Origin: Vibrio gazogenes
Lineage (GTDB): Bacteria; Pseudomonadota; Gammaproteobacteria; Enterobacterales; Vibrionaceae
Direction: 5' to 3'
Assembly (NCBI RefSeq): GCF_023920225.1
Contig: NZ_CP092587.1
Location: forward strand, 3,375,709-3,439,708
DNA length: 64,000 bases
Positions 50,901 through 60,227 of this stretch are shown piece after piece. The translations under genes and the position numbers were made by a program. Below the pieces are notes generated by a model, which had not been told where the DNA came from, ran no database searches, and saw only the letters and a list, made by a program, of their open reading frames with translations. Position 1 is the stretch's first letter. Each line of letters starts with the position of its first letter.

Positions 50901-53900
50901 AATGATTCGGTCGAATGTGCTCAGATTGCGGATTGGTTGCCGGATAATCACGCCACATGAACATCTCTGTACTGACGTTAATCACACGGATTCCCGCATT
51001 GCCGACAATCGTTTCTGTATCGAGGATGCCGTCAGATAAAATCAATGTTGGCTGACTGTCCGACACCATGTATTGCAAACGATCGGCCGGATAAGTCGGA
51101 TCCATCGGGATATAACATCCCCCGGCCTTCAATGTCGCCAGCATCGCAACCATGAGATCGGTGTTACGGTCACAACAGAGGCCAACTCGCTGATCAGGAG
51201 AGACCCCCTGAGCCCGCAGATAATACGCCAGACGGTTCGCTTGCCGGTTCAATTCGCGGTACGTCAGTTTCTGAGTGTCACTCATCACTGCCATCACATC
51301 CGGATATTTGTCAGCCTGTTGTTCAAACAGGGTATGGACACAGATATCAGTGACAGCGGCAGTGCGTGTTGCATTCAGTTGGTTAATCACTTGCCGATAT
51401 TCATCTTTCGGCAAGATGTTCAACGAATGAATCAACCGTTTGGGCTCATATTCCAGCGCGGAGATCAACTCGCGTAAAGCGCGCGTGACCATAGCACCGA
51501 CACGTTCGCAACCGATACTTGCATCCACTTGAATATCTAAAGAAAACCCTTGGGTGGGATTGTCATTGACCGACAACGTGATCGGATAGTTGGTTCGCTC
51601 TTCGGTAAACAGCAGGTTCATCGATCCGGTGTCAATCCCTGTCTGACTGTTGCCCCCATCATAACGATAGTTGAGCAAGCTGCTAAACAAAGGTGTTTGT
51701 GGCGCTACACCACTACACTGCTGAGCCAGAGACAACGAACCATGCTCATACTCAAGCATTTCTGCCAGATGCCGATGCGTATACTGAACGGCTTCCGTGA
51801 CCGTTTCATGGGCAAGTGACAAACGCAACGGTAATGTATTGAGGAACATCCCCAGCACACGGTCAGCCCCTTCACCACCGGCCATTCGGCCAAACAGTAC
51901 CGTGCCGAACACCACATCATCACTGCCAGTCGTCGCACGAACCACCAGCCCCCAAGCCAAATGGAACAGGCTGGCGGCACTGACCCCCTGACGACGAGCG
52001 TGTTCACGGAGCAACTGAGACAGATCATCATCAACCGGTAAATGCAGTTCATGAATTTCGTGACCATCACCTTGCACATTGAGTAAACCGAATGGTGCAG
52101 AAGGCTCATCAATATCACCGAGACGTGCAGAGAAGTAAGCACTCTCTTTTTCCGGATCGCTATCCAACCGACTCTCAAACACAAAGTTTCGGAATGGGAG
52201 TGGCGTTGGCAGTTGTTCTACCCGATTGAGCAGATGCGCCTGCACTTCTTCCATCATCAACTCCAATGTGGTGTGATCCAGACAGAAATGATGCATCAGT
52301 AAGCAGAGTAACCATCGTCCTTCGGCGGCATCTTCAACCTGATAGGCTTCAATCATCGGTGCCCGATGAACATCCAGACGGGTATGACTTGGATCGAATC
52401 GCTGCTGAATCGCCTTGACCATGTTCGAACCGTCAAGCGTCAGTGGCGTCAGCGGCAACACGGCATCACGCCATACCACCTGAACCGGCACGTCCAACTG
52501 ATCCCAGACGAGGCTGGTTCTGAGAATATCATGACGTTTCACGACTGCCTGAAGCGCATCGACAAACTGTTGCAACGCATCCTGACTGGCGAAAGCTTTA
52601 ATCGCCCGCGTCACGTAAGGGTCGCCTTTTTCTTCCAACAAATGGTGGAATAAAATCCCTTCCTGTAACGGTGCCAGCGGATAGATATCCTGAATGTTTG
52701 CTGCACCACCGGGAACGGAGGCCGTAATGGTGTCGATCTGAGACTGACTCAGTTCCACCAGTGACAGCATGTCCGGGGTAATTTGCGTACATCCTTCGGG
52801 AATCAGCTTCGCTGGAACCTGACGCTCACTCTTCGATGACTGACTCAAGGTTTGCGCCAGCTCTGCCAGCGTCGGTGTGGTGAACAACGATTTGATCGCC
52901 AGATGGTAATAATGATGTCTCAGGCGTTCGATCAACTGTACCGCCAGCAGTGAGTGTCCGCCCAGTTCAAAGAAATTATCATGCCGTCCCACTTGCTCAA
53001 CATGCAACAAGGATTGCCAAATCGAGGCCAGTAACTGCTCTACGTTGCCGCGTGGCGCTGCATAACTCCGGTGCACAAATGCATCCGCATCGGGTTCGGG
53101 TAATGCTCGGTAATCGACTTTGCCGTTTGCTGTCAGCGGAATCGCATCCAACCCGACAAATGCCGCTGGTACCATGTAGCTGGGCAGAGATTCACTCAGT
53201 CGTTGTTTCAACGCTTCAATCTCAATTGATGTCTTGTGTTGACGGGTGTAGTACGCGACCAAACGCTCGGATGATTCATCGGCGTGTAACACCGTGACGA
53301 CGGCGCTCTGAACGCCCGGACAAGCCTGCAAAGCCGTTGCAATTTCACCCAGCTCGATCCGGAAACCCCGAATTTTGACCTGACTATCATTGCGGCCCTG
53401 ATATTCAATCGTCCCATCTAAACGCCAACGCGCGAGATCTCCCGTGCGATACATTTTGCTCTCTTGCTGATCGGAGAAAGGGTCGGCTAAAAAACGTTCA
53501 GCGGTCATCTTCGGACGGTTCAAATACCCACGGCTGACACTATTCCCGCCGATATAGACTTCACCGGTCACCCCAAGTGGGACGGGGCGTAAGAATTCAT
53601 CGAGGATATAGATGCGAGTATTCGCAATCGGGCTACCGATATGCAGCATATCATCCGCTGCCCGAATCGCGCCCGATGTCGCAACAACCGCAGTTTCCGT
53701 CGGACCGTAATTGTTCACCAAAGTATAAGAAACCGATTTATCCGGTTGACGCGTCAGCCGGTCACCACCGACCAACAGATACCGTAACGTCTTCGGTGCA
53801 ACCTGACGTGCAAATGCCAGTTCAGCAATCGGGGTCGGTAAGAAACCGACTTCTATCGGTTGTTCACCCCACCAATGAAGCAGTTGCTCAGGATCACGCG

Positions 53901-55995
53901 AAGCTTCCAGCGATGGCATCGTCAATGTCGCACCGGCACTTAATGGCGGCCACACTTCCCAGACAACCGCATCAAACCCGAGCCCGGCAACACTTGACAC
54001 ACACGTTCCTTGCTGAACATGAAATGCGCGGTTATGCCAGTTGACCAAATTCAGCAATTGACGATGTTCAACCATGACGCCTTTCGGCTGACCGGTTGAG
54101 CCGGAGGTATAGATAATGTAAGCGAGGTTTTCAGGGCCGAGATCTCTGACCATAGGGTCTGACGATGGTTGCTCAAACCATAAGCCACGATCTTGCTGGG
54201 TATGAATCAGCCGTGATTCGGGCAATGTTTCTGCCATCAGGCCGCTGAAATCGATCACTCCGTCGGTCAGCACCACGGTCGGCGCACTGTCGGCAAGCAT
54301 GTACTGCAAACGTTCTGCCGGATACGCGGGATCAATCGGCACATATCCCCCACCGGCTTTTAGTGTTGCCAACATCGCGATCAACAAGTCAGGCCCTCGG
54401 CCACAACAGATTGCAACTCGGCTTTCCGGACCAACCCCGAGAGACCGCAAGTAATGAGCGAGGCGGTTGGCACGAATGTTCAGCCCACCGTAATTGACGC
54501 TTTCTCCGGCACACGTGAATGCAATATGCTCCGGCTCTTCACTCACCCGCCGTTCAAACAGTTCATGAACATATTGTGCCGGCGGAAATGCAATTTGCGT
54601 CTGATTCCATGCATCAATCATCGACGCTTCTTCCGGCATTTGCAGATGATAATGATTCACTGCCGTGAGTGCCGGTTCACTCGCTGCACAGGAGAAGAAG
54701 TACATCAGGCGATAGAAATGAGAGGCCAGTGTCATTTCACTATACAAAGCAGCATTAGCATCGATACATAGCTCCAGCCCCTGTTGAGGGCCACGATCAC
54801 AAATGTTGATCGAGAGGTCGTCAATGGGTCCCAGAGTCAGGTTATTCACATTGACGGGCGCGTCACCAAACTTCATTTCATATTCAAACGGCAAGATATT
54901 AATATCGGTCGAGAACAGTTGTTCACTCTCGGTCAGAATCCCAAGATCGGACGCCAGATCTTCACCGCGGTAACATTGGTGACGTACGGCACCGAGAATA
55001 CGGCGTTTTACCTGAGAGACAATATCGACGAGCGTGTCCTCAGTACCGATATTGACCCGCAAGGGCAGCACATTGGAAACCATACCGGGGAATTGACGCA
55101 GTCTCTTATTGGTTCGCGCGACCATCGGGCACCCGACAACCAGATCATCTTCTCCGGTGACACGGTGCAGATAAATCGCGATTAAAGCGATCAGCAGTTG
55201 TGGCACCTGACTTTTACATTCCACCGCCAGTTCTCTTAACATCCGGTTAGTGGATGCCGGTAAGTACATCTGTTTACGAATAATATTCGTGCAGGGGGCC
55301 TGTCTATCCGACAAACTCACAGGCGCAGGCCGATCTTTCAGGACCTCTTGCCAATACGCTTTGTCGCGAAGGTAGTGCTTCGATGCTTTGTATTCTTGCT
55401 CAATCTCGATCGCTTCAGCCAACGAAATGAACTGACAGGCCGGCGGTTCTTCTCCTGCCACCAGTGCAGAATAAATTTCAGCCACACGACTGGATAACAG
55501 AACCCCGCCAAAACCGTCCAACACCAAATGGTGAACACAGGCGTAATACCAAAAACGCTCAGGGCCGAGTTGTAACAACGCAAAAGAAAACGGAGGGCCC
55601 TGCTCTAGGTCAAAAGGGCGGGCCAAGTCGGCATCAAGCCATGCTTTGGCAGCGCGTTGGGGATCGGATTCCGCCTGAAAATCGAGAATGGGTAGTTCCC
55701 AGTGAGGATCGACACCAAACCGCTGCTTCGGTCCTTGAGGCGTCAGCTCAAAAACCTGTTGAAAGGATTCAATCTCTCTGGCAGTCCTGCGGATAGCCAC
55801 TTCAAAAAGATCCGGCTGAACCACACCAGATATTTCCAGATATTCGGTAATTTTAAAGAATTTGCCATGAGCATCGGGCTTGAGCTCTTGCGCAAACCAG
55901 ATTCCCCGTTGAGCCGATGATAATGGAAGCGCCAAATGACTTTTTCGCTCTAATTGAATAGAGGATTTATGGTTATCGTTCATATTGATATTCAC
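47938..55995 (-). CDS. Two-module nonribosomal peptide synthetase, Leu-Leu, tandem thioesterases
   Basis: 2685 residues (GTG start; an ATG four codons on is possible). Domains: C1 (about 20-450, HHLVLDG at 155), A1 (470-960), T1 (Ser1015), C2 (1100-1530), A2 (1550-2035), T2 (Ser2086), TE1 (2140-2400, GISLGG with Ser2213) and TE2 (2430-2680, GHSFGG with Ser2505, Asp2532, His2658). Both A domains give the ten-residue code DAWFLGNVVK, the classic leucine code (A1: D675, A676, W679, F718, L741, G743, N762, V770, V771, K959). C2 carries HHLLEEKGD (1117-1125) and HHFCLDH, the marks of a dual condensation/epimerisation domain. Predicted product is X-D-Leu-L-Leu, with an acyl or aryl starter X because a C domain comes first. 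Confidence 0.95.
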   Translation of the reverse strand: MNINMNDNHKSSIQLERKSHLALPLSSAQRGIWFAQELKPDAHGKFFKITEYLEISGVVQPDLFEVAIRRTAREIESFQQVFELTPQGPKQRFGVDPHWELPILDFQAESDPQRAAKAWLDADLARPFDLEQGPPFSFALLQLGPERFWYYACVHHLVLDGFGGVLLSSRVAEIYSALVAGEEPPACQFISLAEAIEIEQEYKASKHYLRDKAYWQEVLKDRPAPVSLSDRQAPCTNIIRKQMYLPASTNRMLRELAVECKSQVPQLLIALIAIYLHRVTGEDDLVVGCPMVARTNKRLRQFPGMVSNVLPLRVNIGTEDTLVDIVSQVKRRILGAVRHQCYRGEDLASDLGILTESEQLFSTDINILPFEYEMKFGDAPVNVNNLTLGPIDDLSINICDRGPQQGLELCIDANAALYSEMTLASHFYRLMYFFSCAASEPALTAVNHYHLQMPEEASMIDAWNQTQIAFPPAQYVHELFERRVSEEPEHIAFTCAGESVNYGGLNIRANRLAHYLRSLGVGPESRVAICCGRGPDLLIAMLATLKAGGGYVPIDPAYPAERLQYMLADSAPTVVLTDGVIDFSGLMAETLPESRLIHTQQDRGLWFEQPSSDPMVRDLGPENLAYIIYTSGSTGQPKGVMVEHRQLLNLVNWHNRAFHVQQGTCVSSVAGLGFDAVVWEVWPPLSAGATLTMPSLEASRDPEQLLHWWGEQPIEVGFLPTPIAELAFARQVAPKTLRYLLVGGDRLTRQPDKSVSYTLVNNYGPTETAVVATSGAIRAADDMLHIGSPIANTRIYILDEFLRPVPLGVTGEVYIGGNSVSRGYLNRPKMTAERFLADPFSDQQESKMYRTGDLARWRLDGTIEYQGRNDSQVKIRGFRIELGEIATALQACPGVQSAVVTVLHADESSERLVAYYTRQHKTSIEIEALKQRLSESLPSYMVPAAFVGLDAIPLTANGKVDYRALPEPDADAFVHRSYAAPRGNVEQLLASIWQSLLHVEQVGRHDNFFELGGHSLLAVQLIERLRHHYYHLAIKSLFTTPTLAELAQTLSQSSKSERQVPAKLIPEGCTQITPDMLSLVELSQSQIDTITASVPGGAANIQDIYPLAPLQEGILFHHLLEEKGDPYVTRAIKAFASQDALQQFVDALQAVVKRHDILRTSLVWDQLDVPVQVVWRDAVLPLTPLTLDGSNMVKAIQQRFDPSHTRLDVHRAPMIEAYQVEDAAEGRWLLCLLMHHFCLDHTTLELMMEEVQAHLLNRVEQLPTPLPFRNFVFESRLDSDPEKESAYFSARLGDIDEPSAPFGLLNVQGDGHEIHELHLPVDDDLSQLLREHARRQGVSAASLFHLAWGLVVRATTGSDDVVFGTVLFGRMAGGEGADRVLGMFLNTLPLRLSLAHETVTEAVQYTHRHLAEMLEYEHGSLSLAQQCSGVAPQTPLFSSLLNYRYDGGNSQTGIDTGSMNLLFTEERTNYPITLSVNDNPTQGFSLDIQVDASIGCERVGAMVTRALRELISALEYEPKRLIHSLNILPKDEYRQVINQLNATRTAAVTDICVHTLFEQQADKYPDVMAVMSDTQKLTYRELNRQANRLAYYLRAQGVSPDQRVGLCCDRNTDLMVAMLATLKAGGCYIPMDPTYPADRLQYMVSDSQPTLILSDGILDTETIVGNAGIRVINVSTEMFMWRDYPATNPQSEHIRPNHLAYVIYTSGSTGQPKGVMVEHRNLANLVHWHNRAFEIQAGTCVSSVAGVGFDATVWEVWPPLCTGAHVMLPALEISRDPEQLLAWWISQPIEVGFLSTPIAELVLSRQLEHPTLRTLLVGGDRLNHHPHPESSFTLVNNYGPTETTVVATSGVIQPTDDLLHIGSPVDNTSIYILDEYQQLVPIGVKGEIYIGGKSVARGYLNRPDMTEKRFLDDPYSYEFGARMYRSGDLGRWTADGTIEYLGRNDSQVKIRGFRIELGEISACMSTHHGVAEAVVIAAKTQNNDQRLLAYYVGHAQTAPLRAYLSARLPDYMVPVAYVKLDQIPLTPNGKVDRKSLPEPEAADFVTQVYIPPEGEVEETIAAIWQRLLGVEKVGRNDSFFELGGHSLVAVQFLNEARQHGYELTLSTLFSASRLADIADYIQRSSEVLIEHAVALRPATGDQRPLFIVPEASGEMLYSPLLTSYIDKDIAVYGLVAPARNTPPFYTIQGAAARYVRIIRETQPEGPYRMTGISLGGTLAYEVARQLLGQDQEIEYVGVIDTRAEKAFVPRHVGEEHLTEEQKILLMSKEIYDGLAYDIYGLAESESTLEAGMTWKDHYRMAKDMGMLPAGWTDTYFMNWMLHREALIRAEYEYQNLPVDIDLYVAELRPQGEEDDIVPYLRWDRFLPETSIRPTTIPGTTHYHLIVEPYIGYVGQAISNDLHDREKDYASGKVMRNADYDPLVTLQEGHGHGPTVLCIPGAGVNVCAFMGLVQSIASDWTVLGFQPRGLEGNDIPHTTVQAAAAFYLKALESRSCVGPVHLVGHSFGGWVALELAALLEAEGIQVASLTVADSEAPDATPREYSDLSALMLLIEQFERQGAALGLTEQDLKGFSHRERLTLVYGYLVEQGVLTGNTSVDDLDGIFSVFATNIRTHYQPAVQPKALVNLVFTQDMKAGVKEAWQAQSLNLHCIESRADHFSLLRPPFVYLIAEIMQPTFRTLVTDI

Positions 55996-56689
55996 TCACA
56001 TATTCTGATAAATAAAATTCAAACACACAGATAAAATAACAAAGCCAATAAAGTGACAATCTTATTAAGATGAAATCGTTTTACTTTGTATAATAAAACA
56101 GTATTCAATTCAATCATGAGCAACTGACCAATATATCCAATAAACTGATGAGTAATGAATAAGAAAAGTAATCAAAAACAACCGATAAAGCGCGAAATAG
56201 AGTAGAAAGACAATATAAATAATTTCCAGAAAGACAGATTGTTTTTTCTCTTTTTTGGTAAGAAATCAAATTTAAATTTAAATTAATTGATAACAGACAT
56301 ATTTATATAATTGTCCAAAAAAACAGAATCAAAAGAAAACAAAAATAAAACCAACAAAAACAATAAACTATAGAGGAATAGCATGATCTATGGAGATGAA
56401 GAATAATCAGAAGAGCAAGGATAGTTGAAAAAACAAATTGTGGTCTAATTTGTTCAGGTAAACAATACGTGTAACATTGAGAAAATAAGTGGGAAAGTCC
56501 GTCATGAAAAACAAACAAAAATAGGCTAAAGCCAAGATTAATTTTTATTAAAAACAAGCCGACGATTACTTAATATAATAATCATCAGCAAAACACCAAT
56601 AATATACATCCAAATACAACAGTTCTAATATTTCGCAATAAAACCATCATAAATAAAATATAGACAGTCATTCGCTTTAAATTAAACCA
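55996..56689. other. Very AT-rich spacer between NRPS and TPP enzyme
   Basis: About 690 bp, clearly richer in A and T than any other stretch this long in the window, with homopolymer-rich tracts and the palindrome TTTAAATTTAAA near 56270. It must hold the NRPS promoter. A minus-strand frame at 56303-56557 encodes only a Phe/Ile/Leu-rich run without a ribosome site. Composition suggests an H-NS-type silenced, horizontally acquired segment. Confidence 0.55.
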
Positions 56690-58264
56690 TCACAACATCA
56701 CCTCAATTAATTTCGGTCCGGATTCCTGCATCGCCTTTTGAAAAATAAGATCAAATGACTGACGCGTATCAGCCTGAAAAGCAGGAACACCCATCCCCGA
56801 TGCTAATCCAAGCCAATGAATGGATGGATTTTCCAAACTCATCAGCGAAGCCGCAGATTGCCCCTGATTTTTTGCGCCGACACGTTGGAGTTCATGATTC
56901 AGGATACGGTATGAACGATTACTGAATATGATCGTTACAATATCTAAGCTTTCCCTTGCTTGGGTCCAAAGTGCGGGCAACAAATACATAGCACTCCCAT
57001 CCCCTTGCAAGTTAACCACCTTGCGTCCCGGACACGCAATCGCCGCACCAATCGAAACCGCCATCATGCTGCCCAAAGCACCACCGGTCAAATTCAGATA
57101 ATCATGTGCTGCAGCGGTTTCGGTAACATCATAATGAGGAAAACCGGATGATGCGGACTCATCGCTGATAATGGCATTGTCCGGTAAATATTTGCCAATG
57201 ACCTGCATGACAAATTCCGCAGTAATCGGACCATCAAACCCATACGCAGGCACCTGATGTCTGGTGCGGTATGGCTCAATGTTCTCGGCTTCGCAAGCTT
57301 TGGCTAAATCTTCAAGTGCACGCGTACTATCTTCATGAATCTCAGTTAACCGAGTTAAACGACACCCTTCCGGGGTCAGCCAGCTCGGTTTATCGGGATA
57401 GGCAAAAAAGCTGACCGGCGGCTTAGCGCCGACCAAGACAATCAATTCTGTACCAGCCAGAAAATCAGCAGCCTGTTCGGAAAGATAAGGTAAGCGTTCA
57501 ACCGGAACCCGGCCTGACCCGCGTTGAATACGCGGTGCAAACGTATCACACAATAGGCGGGCACCCGTTTTCGCAGCAATCTTCCCTGCCGCGGTTAATC
57601 CCGGTTCTAACAATGCGGAACCTCGCATGAGGATCGCGGTTTTGAGTCCGCTGTTGATCAAACCGGCCACGTGATTAATTTTCTCAGTGGAGACAATGGT
57701 CGGTGCAGACGGTGTCAGTGGTGAAGCAACACTCTCGGCGTCATTCCAGGCTGTATCTGCCGGTAGAATCAGTGTTGCAATTTGCCCCGGAGCTTGGGAA
57801 GCAACATGGACAGCCCGAGCTGCATCCTCTCCAATTTGTTGCGAACAAGAAGAGGTATAAACCCACTCAGAAACCGGGTTCGCAAATCCATGAATATCAG
57901 ATGTTAATGGCGCATCGTACTGTAGATGTGTGGTGGCATGGTCACCGACGATATTCACAATCGGAGAGCCGGCTCGTCTGGCATTATGTAAGTTGGCCAG
58001 ACCGTTGGCCAATCCCGGTCCCAAATGAAGCAATGTACATGCTGGTTTGCCAGTCATGCGCCCATATCCGTCAGCGGCACCCGTTGCCACATTTTCTTGA
58101 AGCGCCAAAACCGGACGCATCCCCGGCACGCGATCCAATGCCGCAACGAAATGCATTTCTGACGTCCCCGGATTAGCAAAACAAACTTCAACACCACTTT
58201 CGACCAATGTACGCAACAGACTCTCAGCACCATTCATCGAATGGTTTTTTGTTGCATCACTCAT
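56690..58264 (-). CDS. Thiamine-diphosphate-dependent enzyme (acetolactate synthase/benzoylformate decarboxylase-like)
   Basis: 524 residues, three-domain POX/AHAS fold. The N-terminal PYR domain has NPGTSEMHFVAALD and the activator Glu in ALQENVATGAADGYGRM. The C-terminal PP domain has LTGGALGSMM and the ThDP/Mg motif LQGDGSAMYLLPALWTQ followed by FSNRSYRIL. It lacks the herbicide-site features of true IlvB/IlvI, and no small subunit follows. It is probably a decarboxylase or carboligase of unknown substrate. It lies upstream of and parallel to the NRPS, so a role in starter supply is possible but unproven. Confidence 0.85.
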   Translation of the reverse strand: MSDATKNHSMNGAESLLRTLVESGVEVCFANPGTSEMHFVAALDRVPGMRPVLALQENVATGAADGYGRMTGKPACTLLHLGPGLANGLANLHNARRAGSPIVNIVGDHATTHLQYDAPLTSDIHGFANPVSEWVYTSSCSQQIGEDAARAVHVASQAPGQIATLILPADTAWNDAESVASPLTPSAPTIVSTEKINHVAGLINSGLKTAILMRGSALLEPGLTAAGKIAAKTGARLLCDTFAPRIQRGSGRVPVERLPYLSEQAADFLAGTELIVLVGAKPPVSFFAYPDKPSWLTPEGCRLTRLTEIHEDSTRALEDLAKACEAENIEPYRTRHQVPAYGFDGPITAEFVMQVIGKYLPDNAIISDESASSGFPHYDVTETAAAHDYLNLTGGALGSMMAVSIGAAIACPGRKVVNLQGDGSAMYLLPALWTQARESLDIVTIIFSNRSYRILNHELQRVGAKNQGQSAASLMSLENPSIHWLGLASGMGVPAFQADTRQSFDLIFQKAMQESGPKLIEVML

Positions 58265-58475
58265 TGCTTAAAACCCCTTATTTCTATTCTGCAAGAGAGG
58301 AAGGATATTAATTTGCATTGTTATTAAATTTAATACACATGATGCATCTTATTTCATAAATTTGTGTCTTCATACCTATTTTACACTGCTCGGAGCTGCA
58401 ACCAGTTATTACGCAACGCATTTCAAACCAGTTGTTGATACTCATGATTCAAAAATGCATCAAAGCAGGCACCAT

Positions 58476-58509
58476 AAAAAAGGCCGCCCTATCGAAGGGA
58501 GGCCTTTTT
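58476..58509 (-). terminator. Terminator of the yhhQ-queF operon
   Basis: On the minus strand, AAAAAGGCC-TCCC-TTCGATA-GGGC-GGCCTTTTTT: a strong stem with a T-run, 20 bp after the queF stop. The A-run on the other side would let it act in both directions. Confidence 0.88.
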
Positions 58510-58528
58510 ATGGCAAGGAGGTAAGTGA

Positions 58529-59350
58529 TTACTGGCGGTATTCTCGTCCGACCAACATGGCTTCCTCAAAATCACTCCGGAATGGATTGATATCCAAACC
58601 ACCCCGACGGGTATAGCGTGCGAATACGGTGAGTTTCTCGGGATTGCAGCATCGCTTGATATCGGCAAAGATACGTTCAACGCACTGTTCGTGAAATTCA
58701 TTATGTTCCCGAAAAGAGATGATGTATCGCAACAGTGTTTCCCGATCAATCTCAGCACCTTGATAATGAATATAGACACTCCCCCAGTCTGGCTGATTCG
58801 TCACCAGACAATTCGATTTCAGCAGATGCGAACAAAGCTTCTCTTCAACCGTGTTTGCAGAGGTCGCCCCTAACAAACGATCTTCATCATACCCATAACT
58901 GTCAATTTCAATATCCAGATCATCAATGCAGGTAAAAGATTTATCCGCACGACTCTCTAACGTTTCATCCACAGGTATCAGCTTCACCTGAACATCGCCC
59001 CCTGATGTTGCACTCAAATCCTGAATCAACGTTTCAACCAATTCCTGTTCCGAGACAAAGGCGGTCTGATTGAGGCTGTTCAGGTACAACTTGAAAGATT
59101 TAGACTCAATCAAATTCGGGCTGGTACACGGAATCATAAATTCTGCAACGGCCACCATCGGTTTACCTTTCGGGTTCAACCAAGACAGTTCATAACCGGT
59201 CCATAAATCGTATCCGGAGAACGCCGCACTATCACATGCTGTAATATTGCCACGCCCCCGAGCCCGGGGAATCGGGTCAAGCAGTTGGGGGGTGTAGGTT
59301 GATATATAGTCTGTTTTCTTACCAAGATTTTTAGAATAGGTTGTATCCAT
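58529..59350 (-). CDS. queF: NADPH-dependent 7-cyano-7-deazaguanine (preQ0) reductase
   Basis: 273 residues, the long bimodular QueF type of proteobacteria. Reduces preQ0 to preQ1 for queuosine in tRNA. The QueF motif ESKSFKLYLN (NADPH binding) is in the N-terminal half. The catalytic Cys and Asp are in CLVTNQPDWGS, and FREHNEFHEQCVERI follows. The ATG at 59350 has GGA 7 nt upstream. It is the last gene of a three-gene unit with yhhQ (22-bp gap) and the XRE regulator. Confidence 0.95.
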   Translation of the reverse strand: MDTTYSKNLGKKTDYISTYTPQLLDPIPRARGRGNITACDSAAFSGYDLWTGYELSWLNPKGKPMVAVAEFMIPCTSPNLIESKSFKLYLNSLNQTAFVSEQELVETLIQDLSATSGGDVQVKLIPVDETLESRADKSFTCIDDLDIEIDSYGYDEDRLLGATSANTVEEKLCSHLLKSNCLVTNQPDWGSVYIHYQGAEIDRETLLRYIISFREHNEFHEQCVERIFADIKRCCNPEKLTVFARYTRRGGLDINPFRSDFEEAMLVGREYRQ

Positions 59351-59372
59351 AATGATCCACTAACGTTGTCGT

Positions 59373-60227
59373 TTATCGATTGATATATTTATTGAATAGC
59401 GCTCTTGCACCGTATATCGGGCCAACACCGACAATCGCATAGATGCTTTTCACAACCACTTGGCAAATAAACATACTCCATAAGACCGTCGGACTGAGAA
59501 TATGGCTGAATGCCAGATAGATGAAAATCGCACTATCGATTAACGACGCAAAGAATGTACTGAAAAAGACCCGCACGACCAATCGTCTGCCATTGGTCAG
59601 TTGTTTGATTTTCTGCAACAGATACGCATTCACGTTTTCCGAAACAAAGTAAGCAATCATTGAAGCCAGAAAAACCGAGTTAATACTATGAATAATTGAT
59701 TGATAACTCTCATTCACCATTTGCCAGTCGCTGACTGTCGGAGCGTAACCAGAGAGATTGAGCATCAATAGCAGAAAAGCATTGGTCACAGTTGACAGCA
59801 GAATTGCAGCCCGGGCCATGCGTAGCCCATAAAATTCATTGAGGATATCGACCAGAATAAAAGAGATTGGATATAAGAAAATCGCAAAAGGAACAATAAA
59901 ACCTGAGTTGGCAATCTCAATCGGCTTGACACCCGTGATATTTGACAAGATGAAGACGGCTGAAAGTATCGTGGCGATGATGGCAAATGTAATCCAGTAC
60001 GATTCTTTGCGATCTTGGATATCGTAAGCCCCTTGAAAGCCTTCGGCACTGTATAACTTGCGACAAATCTCTTTGGTCTCTATCGGACTCAGATCTTCTG
60101 CCACCGTACTGTTAAATATTTCAGTGAGAGGGATAGACAACTGTTTGCCCGTCGACAGCACCATAACATTTGCCACATGTTCCGGATGGCGACTGAACCC
60201 AATTAATTTATATTTTCTATTCTGCAT
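59373..60227 (-). CDS. yhhQ: Queuosine-precursor transporter YhhQ (VUT/DUF165), N-terminally extended
   Basis: 284 residues from the ATG at 60227 (GGAGG 9-10 nt upstream). The membrane part (about 90-284) has six or so helices with NITGVKPIEIANSGFIVPFA, FILVDILNEFYGLRMAR and SLIDSAIFIYLAFS, all diagnostic of the preQ0/preQ1 importer family. E. coli YhhQ has 221 residues. The extra 60-90 residues here are a soluble domain starting QNRKYKLIGFSRHPEHVANV, whose role is unknown. The start overlaps the regulator stop by 11 bp. Confidence 0.9.
   Translation of the reverse strand: MQNRKYKLIGFSRHPEHVANVMVLSTGKQLSIPLTEIFNSTVAEDLSPIETKEICRKLYSAEGFQGAYDIQDRKESYWITFAIIATILSAVFILSNITGVKPIEIANSGFIVPFAIFLYPISFILVDILNEFYGLRMARAAILLSTVTNAFLLLMLNLSGYAPTVSDWQMVNESYQSIIHSINSVFLASMIAYFVSENVNAYLLQKIKQLTNGRRLVVRVFFSTFFASLIDSAIFIYLAFSHILSPTVLWSMFICQVVVKSIYAIVGVGPIYGARALFNKYINR

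Noticed and set aside
56303..56557. 84-codon Phe/Ile/Leu-rich minus-strand frame
   Set aside because: It lies in very AT-rich DNA, has no ribosome site and looks like a composition artefact.
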